Assembly: GCA_023415655.1 (NCBI GenBank)
Contig: JAEZKD010000283.1
Coordinates: 15,270-79,269, forward strand
Length of the DNA: 64,000 nucleotides
Reading direction: 5' to 3'
Source: Bacillota bacterium
GTDB lineage: Bacteria; Bacillota; Clostridia; Lachnospirales; Lachnospiraceae
Part shown: one piece after another, positions 8,131 through 17,468 of the stretch
Layout: each line of letters opens with the position of its first letter
Numbering within the stretch: position 1 is the stretch's first letter
The notes under the pieces: model-generated
The model's database searches: none
The model's input: only the letters and a program-made list of their open reading frames with translations
What the model was told of the DNA's origin: nothing
Made by a program: the position numbers and the translations under genes

Positions 8131-9345
8131 TTATAACGCCTTAATTCTCTTCAACGCTTCGACTGTATTCTCATACGTACCAAAAGCAGTCAATCTAAAA
8201 TATCCTTCACCGCTTGGTCCAAAGCCAGAACCAGGGGTACCTACCACATTCGCTTTGTTTAATAATTCATCAAAGAAATCCCAAGAACTCATATGGTTTG
8301 GAGTTTCAAGCCAGATATAAGGTGCATTCACACCACCTGATACGGTGTAGCCTGCTTCCTTTAAACCATCACGAATGATACGTGCATTGTTCATATAATA
8401 ATCAATCTGTGCTCTTGTTTCTTTCTGACCAGTTTCAGAATACACTGCTTCGCCAGCACGCTGAATGATATATGGAGCTCCATTAAACTTCGTTCCATGG
8501 CGTCTTGCCCATAAACTATTCAACGAAACATCTCCTGCTTTTAATTCTTTTGGAATAACGGTATAGCCTAGTCTTGTTCCAGTAAATCCAGCATTTTTAG
8601 AAAAGCTTCGAAGCTCAATCGCACAGGTCTTTGCTCCCTCACATTCATAAATTGAATGTGGGCAATCCTCTTCACTAATATATGCTTCATACGCTGCATC
8701 ATAGATAATGACAGCAGATACTTGGTTCGCATAATCCACCCACTTTTGAAGCTCAGACTTGGTAATTGCAGAACCAGTAGGATTGTTTGGGAAACAAAGA
8801 TAGATAATGTCTGGTGTCTCAATTGGTAACTGAGGAACGAAATTATGTTCCTTTACGCAAGGCATATAAATCACGTTGCTCCATTTACTTGTTGCTGCAT
8901 CGTATTCGCCACATCTTCCTGCCATAACATTCGTATCCACATACACGGGATAGACTGGGTCACATACTGCAATTTTATTGTCAACTGAGAAGATATCACC
9001 AATATTACCGGAATCACTCTTTGCTCCATCACTAATAAAGATTTCATCTAAAGCAATTTCAACACCTCGTGCTTTGTAATCTGTTGTTGCAATAGCAGAA
9101 CGCAAGAATTCATAACCCAAATCAGGCGCATATCCATGGAAGGTTTCTCTAGTTGCCATCTCATCGGTTGCCTTATGAAGTGCAGCAACGATGCTTGGTG
9201 CTAATGGTTGTGTTACATCACCAATCCCAAGGCTAATTACCTTCTTCTCTGGATTCTCTGCCTGAAATGCACGTACCTTCTTACCAATCGTAGAAAACAA
9301 ATAGCTTCCAGGTAATTTTAAATAGTTATCATTTACTTTAAACAT
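8131..9345 (-). CDS. dapL: LL-diaminopimelate aminotransferase
   Basis: A 404-residue PLP aminotransferase that converts tetrahydrodipicolinate plus glutamate directly to LL-diaminopimelate, the one-step branch of lysine and peptidoglycan synthesis. It opens with [20 protein letters not shown], characteristic of DapL; PNNPTG is at 186-191 and the PLP lysine is Lys250 in [12 protein letters not shown]. It follows dapF by 11 bases, and the enzymes are consecutive in the pathway (DapF uses the DapL product). GAGGAG 6 bases before the ATG supports the start. It is the last gene of the glnA-nitR-like-dapF-dapL run. Confidence 0.96.
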   Translation of the reverse strand: MFKVNDNYLKLPGSYLFSTIGKKVRAFQAENPEKKVISLGIGDVTQPLAPSIVAALHKATDEMATRETFHGYAPDLGYEFLRSAIATTDYKARGVEIALDEIFISDGAKSDSGNIGDIFSVDNKIAVCDPVYPVYVDTNVMAGRCGEYDAATSKWSNVIYMPCVKEHNFVPQLPIETPDIIYLCFPNNPTGSAITKSELQKWVDYANQVSAVIIYDAAYEAYISEEDCPHSIYECEGAKTCAIELRSFSKNAGFTGTRLGYTVIPKELKAGDVSLNSLWARRHGTKFNGAPYIIQRAGEAVYSETGQKETRAQIDYYMNNARIIRDGLKEAGYTVSGGVNAPYIWLETPNHMSSWDFFDELLNKANVVGTPGSGFGPSGEGYFRLTAFGTYENTVEALKRIKAL

Positions 9346-9356
9346 GGTTGTCTCCT

Positions 9357-10196
9357 CTATAAATTAATGTCAATTGTACCTTCATATACTTCAACTGCCG
9401 GGCCAGTCATAAATAAATGGTTCGTTTCACGATCATATCGTATGATCAAATCACCACCAAGCATATGAACAGTAACCTCATCCTCAGTTAGTCCATTCAA
9501 GATACAGGCATAGGCGCTACACGTTGCACCAGTTCCACATGCCCAGGTCTCATCCGAACCACGTTCCCATACTCTCATATTAATTTCCTTACGATTTAAT
9601 ACTTGAACAAATTCTGTATTCACCCGTTCAGGAAACAAAGGATGATGCTCGAATTTTGGTCCATAAAGTTCAATTGGAAAACTCTTGGTATCCTCAACAA
9701 ACACAACACCATGAGGATTGCCCACTGAAATTGCAGTTAAATGAAATTCGCGATCTTCTACTTGAATTGGCATATCAATCACTTGGTCTGCTTCTACAAG
9801 AATTGGTATCTTGTTTGGAGTAAGGATTGGCTCCCCCATATCAACGGTTACCATCGTAACCTTTTCATTCTCTACCGTTAGATCTAGGTATTTGATTCCA
9901 CCCAGTGTCTCTATACTAAGCTTTTTCTTATCCGTCATTTTATGATCGTAGACATACTTACCAACACAACGAATGGTATTTCCACACATTTCTCCTTGAG
10001 AACCGTCCACATTATACATATGCATTGTAAAGTCTGCATCCTTTGATTCTTTGATTAATATTAATCCATCGGATCCGATTCCAAAATGACGGTCACTTAC
10101 TTTTTTAGCTAGTGCATTCGCATCCTTTACCGTCTCTTTTAGACAATTCACGTACACGTAATCATTCCCGCACCCTTGCATCTTTGTAAATTTCAT
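9357..10196 (-). CDS. dapF: Diaminopimelate epimerase
   Basis: A 279-residue enzyme that turns LL- into meso-diaminopimelate. It has two symmetrical halves; the catalytic cysteines are visible as Cys71 in EMCGNTIRC and Cys220 in [29 protein letters not shown] is the standard family N-terminus, and GGAGG lies 5 bases before this ATG at 10196, so the longer open frame is not used. It lies 83 bases after the ANTAR regulator gene and 11 bases before dapL, probably in one transcript with glnA. Confidence 0.96.
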   Translation of the reverse strand: MKFTKMQGCGNDYVYVNCLKETVKDANALAKKVSDRHFGIGSDGLILIKESKDADFTMHMYNVDGSQGEMCGNTIRCVGKYVYDHKMTDKKKLSIETLGGIKYLDLTVENEKVTMVTVDMGEPILTPNKIPILVEADQVIDMPIQVEDREFHLTAISVGNPHGVVFVEDTKSFPIELYGPKFEHHPLFPERVNTEFVQVLNRKEINMRVWERGSDETWACGTGATCSAYACILNGLTEDEVTVHMLGGDLIIRYDRETNHLFMTGPAVEVYEGTIDINL

Positions 10197-10279
10197 TGAA
10201 ACCTCCATCAACCAAAATCTTTTTCTCATTATAACTACTTGTAAAGGCGATTGCAAGACTTCTACTTCCAATAGCTTCA

Positions 10280-10822
10280 TTACATTATGCTTAAAATCAT
10301 CTCCGCCATTTCAACAAGGTTCGTTCCGCTATCCATACTTGTTTTTTGTATGTATCGGTGTGCCTCTTCTTCCGACATATTATTACGTTCCATTAACAGA
10401 CGCTTTGCACGATCAATCGTCTGTTTTTCTTCCTGCGTCCGTTCTTTAGCCTTATTTTTATCCCTTTTCTTCCTTCGCATATAGTTATATGTCATCATCT
10501 GTAAAGTATTCAAAAGATCTTGAATCTTTATTGGCATACTAAGGCTTACAACATTCCCTTCACTACATTCAGAGAGTCTTTGTGAGGAAGCTAATAACAG
10601 CAGTTCAAAGCCTTTGGGTAGATAACCATTCATTTCACGGTAAAGCATATCCGAAAGACGGTATCCAGAAATCACAATCCCTTCGTCTAATTCATTGGCT
10701 GTTGCGATCGCCTGAGCACCGGAAGTACAGGTCGCACTGACATCATATCCATTGCGCATTAACAACATCTTTATGTTGTTGGCATCTTCAATTTTAGGAA
10801 AGGCAATGATAATACTCAGCAC
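10280..10822 (-). CDS. ANTAR-domain antiterminator with pseudo-receiver (NitR-like)
   Basis: A 180-residue protein with a receiver-like N-terminus (about 1-115) and a C-terminal three-helix ANTAR RNA-binding domain (about 120-178, ERTQEEKQTIDRAKRLLMER...EEEAHRYIQKTS). The phosphoacceptor Asp of true receivers seems absent: the strand reads IVISGYRLSD. This architecture, directly after glnA, matches NitR of Clostridium, proposed to control glutamine synthetase by antitermination. A GTG start at 10822 is preferred because GGAGGTGG lies 6 bases upstream; an in-frame ATG at 10843 lies before that site. Gap to glnA is 34 bases. A terminator-like hairpin in front of glnA (12282-12318) is a plausible target. 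Confidence 0.88.
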   Translation of the reverse strand: MLSIIIAFPKIEDANNIKMLLMRNGYDVSATCTSGAQAIATANELDEGIVISGYRLSDMLYREMNGYLPKGFELLLLASSQRLSECSEGNVVSLSMPIKIQDLLNTLQMMTYNYMRRKKRDKNKAKERTQEEKQTIDRAKRLLMERNNMSEEEAHRYIQKTSMDSGTNLVEMAEMILSIM

Positions 10823-10856
10823 ATTTGACCACCTCCGTCGCAAAATTTAATGTTGC

Positions 10857-12188
10857 TTAAAAACGATTTAAATATTGTTCAATTTCCCATTCTGATACTT
10901 GAGTACGATATTGAATCCACTCTGTTTTCTTTGCTTTCAGATAGTTTTCAAACATATGGTCCCCAAGTACCTTACGAATAAAATCACTATTCTCATATTC
11001 TTCTAGCGCTTCCCCAAGACTTGCCGGAAGATGCTTTATATTAAGCTCTTTCTTCATCTCATCTGACATAAGATGAATGTTACCATTTACACTTGGAACT
11101 GGTTTTCTTTTATTTTTAATTCCATCCAAGCCTGCTGCCAGACATACTGCTAAAGCAAGATATGGATTGGCTGATGGATCTGGTGATCTTAATTCTACTC
11201 TTGTTCCTTCCCCTCTTGTTGCAGGAATACGGATCAGTGGACTTCGATTGGTTTGTGACCAAGCAATGTAAACTGGTGCTTCATAGCCTGGCACTAATCT
11301 CTTATAGGAATTCACAAGTGGATTCGTGATTGCTGCCATGCTTGGTACATGATGCATCAATCCAGCAATGAATTGTAAGGCTTCTTCACTTAGCCCATGA
11401 TCACTGGTCTCATCTTGAAAGATATTCTTCCCTTCCTTTAATAATGACATATTTATGTGCATTCCTGAACCATTCATTCCTGACTTTGGTTTTGGCATAA
11501 AGGTTGCATGCATTCCGTGTCTTCTTGCAATTGTACGCACTGCCATCTTAAAGGTTACAATGTTATCTGCAGTCTTTAAACCATCCTCATATTTAAAATC
11601 AATCTCATGCTGTGCAGGTGCTACTTCATGATGAGATGCTTCAACCTCAAAGCCCATCTCCTCAAGCATTAGTACCATCTCTCGACGGGCATTCTCACCG
11701 GAATCCACTGGTCCAACATCAAAATAGCTGCCTTTTTCAGGTGACTTTGTAGATGGTAAGCCAGCTTCATCTAAATTAAATAAAAAGAATTCACATTCTG
11801 GTCCTACTTGAAATGTAAACCCCATATCACTTGCTTCTTTTAGCACTTTCTTCAAAATGTATCTTGGATCTCCTGCAAATGGAGTTCCATCAATCTTATA
11901 GATATCACAAAGGAATCTTGCTACCTTCCCTTGCTGTGGTCTCCATGGGAATATCTCAAATGTATCAAGATCAGGATACAAATACATATCTGATTCTTCA
12001 ATACAAGCAAACCCTTCGATCGAAGACCCATCAAACATACACTCATTATTCAATACTTTATGTAGCTGACTTGTAGTAACAGCAACATTTTTTAGATTCC
12101 CATACATGTCAGTAAATTGAAGACGAATAAACTCAACATCCTCTTCTTCTACCATTCTTAGTATATCCTTTTTCGTATAACGACTCAT
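10857..12188 (-). CDS. glnA: Glutamine synthetase type I
   Basis: A 443-residue GSI enzyme that forms glutamine from glutamate, ammonia and ATP. The beta-grasp N-terminus ([18 protein letters not shown]) precedes the catalytic domain with GPECEFFLF (metal ligands), [11 protein letters not shown] and the [23 protein letters not shown]/glutamate segment. There is no 25-residue insertion or Tyr adenylylation loop, so it is the GSI-alpha form of Gram-positives. The ATG at 12188 follows AAAGGAGAGG; a longer in-frame extension (to 12311) would run through the upstream hairpin and is rejected. The downstream neighbour is an ANTAR regulator, suggesting control by transcription attenuation. Confidence 0.96.
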   Translation of the reverse strand: MSRYTKKDILRMVEEEDVEFIRLQFTDMYGNLKNVAVTTSQLHKVLNNECMFDGSSIEGFACIEESDMYLYPDLDTFEIFPWRPQQGKVARFLCDIYKIDGTPFAGDPRYILKKVLKEASDMGFTFQVGPECEFFLFNLDEAGLPSTKSPEKGSYFDVGPVDSGENARREMVLMLEEMGFEVEASHHEVAPAQHEIDFKYEDGLKTADNIVTFKMAVRTIARRHGMHATFMPKPKSGMNGSGMHINMSLLKEGKNIFQDETSDHGLSEEALQFIAGLMHHVPSMAAITNPLVNSYKRLVPGYEAPVYIAWSQTNRSPLIRIPATRGEGTRVELRSPDPSANPYLALAVCLAAGLDGIKNKRKPVPSVNGNIHLMSDEMKKELNIKHLPASLGEALEEYENSDFIRKVLGDHMFENYLKAKKTEWIQYRTQVSEWEIEQYLNRF

Positions 12189-12281
12189 TTTACACCTCTC
12201 CTTTGATGGAAAACATTCAGCTAAGTGACTTTTTATTTGGAATTTTACTTGCATCACCTTTATCTGCAAGACATTAAAATC

Positions 12282-12318
12282 AAAAAAGACAAAGGCCTCC
12301 CAAGAAGACACCTTTGCC
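12282..12318 (-). terminator. Terminator-like hairpin in front of glnA (attenuator or end of PHP gene)
   Basis: Minus strand GGCAAAGG (12311-12318), 15-base loop, CCTTTGTC (12288-12295), then T6 (12282-12287). It lies between a strong promoter (12330-12358) and glnA, so transcripts from that promoter meet it at once. It could also end the PHP-phosphatase transcript. A second small hairpin (arms 12248-12253 and 12265-12270) follows. Confidence 0.65.
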
Positions 12319-12329
12319 TATAATGATTT

Positions 12330-12358
12330 ATCATATCAGTGGTTCTACCATTTGTCAA
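12330..12358 (-). promoter_or_regulatory. Strong sigma-A promoter upstream of glnA
   Basis: Minus strand: perfect TTGACA (12353-12358), 17-base spacer, TATGAT (12330-12335). Transcription would begin near 12323, a few bases before the terminator-like hairpin and about 135 bases before the glnA ATG. Confidence 0.8.
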
Positions 12359-12379
12359 ATAATTTCATGGTAAGTTTTT

Positions 12380-13111
12380 CTACTTTTCAACTGTGGCACG
12401 ACGTTTTTGTATCATCTCTAATACACGTTGTGGCGAAGAATTTAACACAAGCTCTTCTGGAAATTCTGCTGCCTTGATGATATCATAAGCAAACTGATGC
12501 TTTCCAATGTCATATGCAATATGTGCATCACTGTTCATAATGATAGGTACCTCGTACTTTTTACAATAAGAGAGCATAATCAGATCATTCTCTCTTGTAT
12601 TTATACGAAAGCTTCCTGGAGCTACCGAAGCATTATTAAGTTCAAGAATTACTTCATATTCCTTTGCCGCTTTCACTAGTTCTTCATAATCTAGTTCAAC
12701 TCTTCCATCATCTGGATGACCGATAATACTAATATAAGGGTTTTTCATAACTTCAATGAGAGCTCTTGTGTTCTCCTCCTTAGTCCCTTTCGTAAAGCAT
12801 GGTGGATGAATGCTTGCGATACACAAATCGAGTTTTCTCAACACACGATTCTCCAAATCAAGAGTCCCGTTACAATCCATAATATTTACTTCACTACCAA
12901 GTAATAATTTAACTCCATAAAGCTCTCTTGGTACTACGTGAAGATTCTCAAAATAGAACAGATGACAAGTTCCTGGCATCGCTGGTGCATGTTCTGTAAT
13001 TCCTAACAATTCAATTCCCTTATTGGCAGCTTCCCTTGCCATCTCATCAATCGTACTGTACGCATGCCCACTTGCTAAGGTATGGGTATGCACATCTAAA
13101 ATGTCTTTCAT
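12380..13111 (-). CDS. PHP-domain phosphatase/phosphoesterase (YcdX-like)
   Basis: A 243-residue PHP-fold protein. Metal-binding motifs are in order: DVHTHT near the N-terminus, GITEHAP (about 38-44), GSEVNIMD (about 72), ASIHPP, IIGHPDDGR (about 134), ELNNASV and NSDAHIAYDIG (about 193). This arrangement matches the stand-alone YcdX-type PHP family, trinuclear-metal phosphatases with small-molecule substrates. GAAAGG lies 7 bases before the ATG. The natural substrate is not known. It lies directly upstream of the glnA operon on the same strand but has its own promoter and the two seem separately transcribed. Confidence 0.88.
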   Translation of the reverse strand: MKDILDVHTHTLASGHAYSTIDEMAREAANKGIELLGITEHAPAMPGTCHLFYFENLHVVPRELYGVKLLLGSEVNIMDCNGTLDLENRVLRKLDLCIASIHPPCFTKGTKEENTRALIEVMKNPYISIIGHPDDGRVELDYEELVKAAKEYEVILELNNASVAPGSFRINTRENDLIMLSYCKKYEVPIIMNSDAHIAYDIGKHQFAYDIIKAAEFPEELVLNSSPQRVLEMIQKRRATVEK

Positions 13112-13165
13112 CTGTTTGCCTTTCTAACACTGATTCATCAAGTGACTTATTAACAAATTGCTTTT

Positions 13166-13194
13166 ATTATAGTGCAATTTTTATTGTGAATCAA
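13166..13194 (-). promoter_or_regulatory. Promoter of the PHP-phosphatase gene
   Basis: Minus strand TTGATT (13189-13194), 17-base spacer, TATAAT (13166-13171). The -35 box overlaps the last codons of the upstream gene. Confidence 0.65.
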
Positions 13195-14779
13195 GTGGTA
13201 CTGAAAGTTTAAGCTCTACCTTCCCTAGCTTAATCAGATAAATCTTTAAAACTCCATCTTCCTCCTTTGTTGTAAAGACATTCCCAGCCATAGTTTGTAG
13301 TTCTCCACCAAAATAACCTTCGATTGGTTGTGGATCTTTCATTCCTTTGTAATAGTACAGCTTTTTCTTGCCAGTAGAATCCGACTCTTCCTTATAAATT
13401 GCCGTATCCCAGTAATCATACAGAAATTGGTATTCATCCTTCACTTCAGTCAATCTCTTATTATCACCTTTCATATTCATCACATATAGCTCTTCTGAAT
13501 CATTCAAGTAGTATATTTCATCGTTTTCAGAAACATAAATAGTTCTTCCCTCTATTTCTATTTCTGATTCTGTTTTCTCTTGATCAATCTTTAGAATCTT
13601 CATACTTCCATGAACCCAATACGATAATATGTAATCTTCAGAATTAGATATGATATAATTTCCACCTCGATTTTCTTTGAACAATGAGAGTTTTCCTAGT
13701 GAATTCATATGGTAGATTTCATGCTCCGTATACAAATACTTATTAAGAAATGAGTCGATTGCATAGATGGCTCTACCCTCAACCCACTTCCTAGGTGTCA
13801 TTAATTTCACGATTACTCCTTCAATTTCATCCCTATCTAAAACAATAGGATCCATTCCTTCCTTGACATATATCGTTCCTACTGATGGTTCATAAAAAAT
13901 TAATTCACTTTGATCCTCATTAAAATAAAGAGACGTATATTCTTGCCTATAATTTTCAATCTCTATTGTTTCCTCCTCACTATATCGATACAGCATATTC
14001 TGATTCAACTCTTTATAGTAGACTGATTTACCCTTCGCAGAAATTGCAAGCACCTCTAAGGTTTCGCCAAAATCTATCTCCTTCCCCTGTTTCCATAAAT
14101 ATGTACTTTGTAAGTAACTATCCTTTAACACAATCGCCGTAACACTACTCCCATCTGTAGAAGCACAAAGATGCGATATCCCCTTAGCACTTGCAATTTT
14201 TACTGTCTTATTATTTCGAACCTGATAAGAATACAGTGTATCTTCTTCTCCTGATTCCACATAATAAATCGTTGAGCCGTCCAATGACATCACATATTCT
14301 TTTGCATCGTATGCAAATGCCTTCTGATAGACTCCATCAAAGATCACGTAATAAAAGTTATTCTTAAAATTGGCGATAAGTGTGATATCCTCATATAAAC
14401 TTGAATCTATGGCATAGATTTCATAATCCTCCACAAGCTGTAACGATCCATCCATATACATCACAATTCCAAGGTCTCGCCCATTCATGTTGGTATAAAC
14501 GTACTGATGAAATCCACTACCATAAACCCCATAGTTAGAGGAATCTTTCTGAGATAAAAAGTTATATGTAATCACAGCAGCTAATAATACTAAAATAACA
14601 AGCGCTACCACAAACTTACTTTTACTCCCTCGACTTTGTTTTTCAACCTCTTGTTCCAAAGGAGCTTCTTCCTTACATTTCTGGTCTATCTCTATTTCAT
14701 GTTCCCCTTTTATCTCATCATATACAACCTCGAGTTCTGGGATCTCAAAGATTACTTTTTTCAATGGTTGCTCTTCCAT
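13181..14779 (-). CDS. Membrane-anchored beta-propeller-like protein of unknown function
   Basis: A 532-residue protein I do not recognise by name. Residues 1-52 are cytoplasmic and acidic, one transmembrane anchor follows (about 54-72, VVALVILVLLAAVITYNFL), and the rest is predicted outside. The outer part shows repeated short strands with aromatic pairs and Gly/Ser-Asp turns (IYYVESGEEDTLYSY, EIYHMNSLGKLSLF, EIYYLNDSEELYVMNMKGD, KKLYYYKGM), the look of a beta-propeller of the DUF5050/TolB-like sort. No catalytic motif is seen. A single-gene unit upstream of the PHP gene; its last codons overlap the PHP promoter. It could be an envelope sensor or a binding protein. Confidence 0.6.
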   Translation of the reverse strand: MEEQPLKKVIFEIPELEVVYDEIKGEHEIEIDQKCKEEAPLEQEVEKQSRGSKSKFVVALVILVLLAAVITYNFLSQKDSSNYGVYGSGFHQYVYTNMNGRDLGIVMYMDGSLQLVEDYEIYAIDSSLYEDITLIANFKNNFYYVIFDGVYQKAFAYDAKEYVMSLDGSTIYYVESGEEDTLYSYQVRNNKTVKIASAKGISHLCASTDGSSVTAIVLKDSYLQSTYLWKQGKEIDFGETLEVLAISAKGKSVYYKELNQNMLYRYSEEETIEIENYRQEYTSLYFNEDQSELIFYEPSVGTIYVKEGMDPIVLDRDEIEGVIVKLMTPRKWVEGRAIYAIDSFLNKYLYTEHEIYHMNSLGKLSLFKENRGGNYIISNSEDYILSYWVHGSMKILKIDQEKTESEIEIEGRTIYVSENDEIYYLNDSEELYVMNMKGDNKRLTEVKDEYQFLYDYWDTAIYKEESDSTGKKKLYYYKGMKDPQPIEGYFGGELQTMAGNVFTTKEEDGVLKIYLIKLGKVELKLSVPLDSQ

Positions 14780-15053
14780 TTGCTATACTCCTTCTCATTA
14801 TTCTAGCCGATACAATACAATATAAAAAACTCATAACCGATTTCTTACTACTGAGTTAACTTATGTTAGAATATACCTATTTCCAATTCTTAAAAACATA
14901 ATTCTTGCTCATTCTTTCCTTTATAGCCAATCATAATATACATGGAAATTAAAGTCAATTTTTCCTTCCATTTATCGACATGATTTCATTGCTATCTACA
15001 ATAAAAAAAGGTATAATCAGTGTAGTATTTTTACATCTAAGAAAGAGGACAAC
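14780..15053. other. Divergent intergenic region
   Basis: AT-rich spacer between divergent starts. It holds a good promoter for the YitT-family gene on the plus strand; no convincing gene or structured RNA was seen. Confidence 0.5.
14989..15017 (+). promoter_or_regulatory. Promoter of the YitT-family gene
   Basis: TTGCTA (14989-14994), 17-base spacer, TATAAT (15012-15017), about 37 bases before the ATG at 15054. Confidence 0.7.
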
Positions 15054-15920
15054 ATGAAACCAGAGACGAAGAAACAAAAAGCGTTGAGAGAATATCTCTT
15101 TATTACCTTAGGCACAATACTCGTAACTATAGGTGTCTATTTTTTCAAATTTCCAAATAACTTTAGTATCGGTGGGGTAACCGGTATCGGTATTTTACTA
15201 AGCAGTGTATTGGATGGTGTAGTTACCTCTGGTACGATTGTCTTAATTCTAAACATGGTACTACTGCTTGTTGGATATCTTGTTTTCGGGAAAGAGTTTG
15301 GGATTAAAACAGCTTATTCAAGTATATTATTATCCATTAGCTTAAAGCTACTCGAAGTTATCGTACCTATCACAGAGCCATTCACAACAGAACCAGTGTT
15401 AGAATTATTCTTTGCTGTCGTTCTACCTGGTCTTGGAGCCGCAATGTTATTCAATCTAGGTTGCTCTACTGGTGGTACCGATGTAATTGCAATGATTCTA
15501 AGGAAGCATTCCAATATCAATATTGGACAAGCACTATTGGCTTCTGACATTATATTAACCTTACTAACCTTCCCATTGTTTGGAGTTTTAACAGGTTTAC
15601 TTTCCGTAACTGGACTTATTTTAAAATCCATTGTTATCGACAATATTATAGAAAGTTTGAATCTACATAAATATTTTACAGTTATTTGTAACGAATCCGA
15701 TACCATCTGTAAATTTATTATTCATGATTTAAACCGCAGCGCAACTGTCTATGATGCAACAGGTGCTTTTTCAGACCATAAGAAGAAAATAATCCTAACG
15801 GTACTCACTCGTGCACAAGCACTCCAACTACAAAAGTTTATTAAACGAACAGACCCAAGTGCCTTTATACTTATCACCAATACAAGCGAGATTATTGGGC
15901 GTGGTTTCCGCGGAGTTTAG
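15054..15920 (+). CDS. YitT-family membrane protein (DUF161/DUF2179)
   Basis: A 288-residue integral membrane protein. Five or so transmembrane segments in residues about 15-200 contain the family's FKFPNNFSIGGVTGIGILL and GCSTGGTDVIAMI signatures, each built around Gly-rich turns. A cytoplasmic C-terminal domain (about 205-288, YTVICNESDTIC... to SEIIGRGF) is the DUF2179 domain. YitT proteins are widespread in Firmicutes; their transported substrate is unknown. AAAGAGG lies about 5 bases before the ATG. It has its own promoter and a strong terminator directly after it. Confidence 0.9.
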   Translation: MKPETKKQKALREYLFITLGTILVTIGVYFFKFPNNFSIGGVTGIGILLSSVLDGVVTSGTIVLILNMVLLLVGYLVFGKEFGIKTAYSSILLSISLKLLEVIVPITEPFTTEPVLELFFAVVLPGLGAAMLFNLGCSTGGTDVIAMILRKHSNINIGQALLASDIILTLLTFPLFGVLTGLLSVTGLILKSIVIDNIIESLNLHKYFTVICNESDTICKFIIHDLNRSATVYDATGAFSDHKKKIILTVLTRAQALQLQKFIKRTDPSAFILITNTSEIIGRGFRGV

Positions 15921-15950
15921 CTATATTACATTCACTTTAACAGGAATCAA

Positions 15951-15992
15951 AAAGAAGGGATATCGCATAGATACATGCGATATCCCTTCTTT
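15951..15992. terminator. Strong bidirectional terminator
   Basis: Perfect 18-bp arms 15951-15968 (AAAGAAGGGATATCGCAT) and 15975-15992 with a 6-base loop, between convergent YitT and acyltransferase genes. Confidence 0.85.
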
Positions 15993-16037
15993 AAAGCCTA
16001 CGTAAGAAATTTACCAATTAATAAGCAGGTGAAATTT

Positions 16038-17156
16038 TTACTTCTTTCTTATTCGTAGTATTAGTTGATGATTGATCCAGTGAATCATACTAGCAACTAC
16101 GATGGAACCAATGATTGTAATAATCACAAATAGGAAATCATTGGTTATCTCTATTGATGTGCCATTTCTCAATCGTGTTAAGAACAAATTATGAATTAAA
16201 TATACTTCCAAGGATATGCTTCCAAGAAAGGCTAACATTGGATTGGCAAATTTCACCTTCATCATAATCACTAGGATAAGTAAAACAAAAACTACAACCA
16301 TTGGTAATTGCACCAAAAGACAGATGAACTTATCTTTGATATGATTTCTACCCGGGACGAATTCACTCCAATAAGAATAATTACCTAAGCAGTACAAATT
16401 TAGTTTCATCAGTAAAATAAATGCCAAAACTAAGCCTGGTAAAATAACTACATAGATTTTTTGAGCAAATTTCTTTAGCTGTTCTTGGTACTTTGCAACA
16501 AGGATTCCAATCACAAACACAAAGCTTGTATTATACCACCATTCTCCCTGAAACCAATGATCCCCATGAAGACGATACAGACTCCATATAACAATTGTGG
16601 TAATTGCTATTACAATCACTCCAATTGCAATCCATTCTTTTTTAATGAATTTAAAGGCAAGATAAAAGAAAATATAAAATAACGTTATTTCTACAATAAA
16701 CCACATATGAGAATTCACTAGATTCCATCCCACTAAAGTTAAAATAAAATCTATTGCTTCATAATGTACCCCAGTCATTAGATTGACACCTAAAAAAACC
16801 ACAGTACATACATAGAACGGTATTAATACTGTCGATAAACGATTTCTAAGAAAGCCATGTAAATAATTGTTTTTTGAATGATAGCTTATGTATAACCCAT
16901 AACCTGAGAAAAAGAAGAATACTGCTACACATAGCACCCCAGCATTTCTAACTTCACTTAATATTCCTGGGTTTCCACCTGAATTACGTATCGTCTGTTC
17001 CAAATGATGCAAAATAACCAGTAACGCAAAAAAACCCTGTATTCCCTTGGATACGCTCTGGGATAATGGGTTCTCTTGCCACTGTCTATGTTTTGCAATT
17101 TTTACACCAGGTAATAAAATTACTGCCATTACTATATAAAAAATTAACATCTTCAT
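16038..17156 (-). CDS. Acyltransferase 3 family membrane protein (OafA/YrhL-like)
   Basis: A 372-residue polytopic membrane protein of the acyltransferase-3 family. The diagnostic start is GIQGFFALLVILHHLEQTI (about 39-57), with the active-site-like His-His pair, then FFFFSGYGLY (about 79-88) and VNSHMWFIVEITLFY. About ten transmembrane helices follow. Members O-acylate cell-surface or secondary-metabolite sugars using acyl-CoA from the cytoplasm. The acceptor here is unknown. AAAGGAGG lies 12 bases before the ATG, a rather wide spacing; the ATG two codons later is an alternative. Confidence 0.85.
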   Translation of the reverse strand: MKMLIFYIVMAVILLPGVKIAKHRQWQENPLSQSVSKGIQGFFALLVILHHLEQTIRNSGGNPGILSEVRNAGVLCVAVFFFFSGYGLYISYHSKNNYLHGFLRNRLSTVLIPFYVCTVVFLGVNLMTGVHYEAIDFILTLVGWNLVNSHMWFIVEITLFYIFFYLAFKFIKKEWIAIGVIVIAITTIVIWSLYRLHGDHWFQGEWWYNTSFVFVIGILVAKYQEQLKKFAQKIYVVILPGLVLAFILLMKLNLYCLGNYSYWSEFVPGRNHIKDKFICLLVQLPMVVVFVLLILVIMMKVKFANPMLAFLGSISLEVYLIHNLFLTRLRNGTSIEITNDFLFVIITIIGSIVVASMIHWINHQLILRIRKK

Positions 17157-17284
17157 ATAGATAATTATCCTCCTTTGAAAGTATTGGTGTCAAGAACACC
17201 CTTCTCACTTCCACTCATCATATATGAATTACCAGGTTTTATCAATGTATTATTTTGTAAAAGTTTTATGTATTTAGTGTTTTT

Positions 17285-17368
17285 TTAGTTCAGCAATAAA
17301 GTCAACTCTTCTGTGCTATTTTCATCAATCCAATGATATTCTTCATCCTCAACGGTTGAAAATACATC
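17285..17368 (-). pseudogene. Possible C-terminal gene remnant
   Basis: Minus-strand frame bounded by stops reads VFSTVEDEEYHWIDENSTEE and then LTLLLN-stop: acidic, compositionally protein-like, with no start codon or ribosome-binding site. It may be the tail of a decayed gene; chance is possible at this length. Confidence 0.25.
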
Positions 17369-17380
17369 CTATGAATTGAA

Positions 17381-17419
17381 AAAAGAGAAGCAAAGATTTT
17401 ATATTCTCGCTTCTCTTTT
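17381..17419 (-). terminator. Terminator of the V-ATPase operon
   Basis: AAAAGAGAAGC (17381-17391) and GCTTCTCTTTT (17409-17419) form an 11-bp hairpin; on the minus strand it ends in a T run, about 50 bases after the D subunit stop. Confidence 0.75.
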
Positions 17420-17468
17420 CTTACCTTATTTAATTATCTCCTGACTATTATGTAACTATGAGTCTAAA

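Larger units (their letters stand above)
17157..17468. other. Intergenic region with possible gene remnant and ATPase terminator
   Basis: 312 bases between the V-ATPase D stop and the acyltransferase start. It holds the ATPase terminator (17381-17419) and a 27-codon open frame that looks like a protein C-terminus without a start (17285-17368). Nothing else was recognised. Confidence 0.5.

Noticed and set aside
12189..12311. N-terminal extension of glnA
   Set aside because: Would put the start inside the terminator hairpin loop region and has no ribosome-binding site; GlnA family starts at the ATG at 12188.
15314..15706. 130-codon minus-strand frame
   Set aside because: Opposite the YitT gene, which has the family motifs; no promoter or ribosome-binding site.
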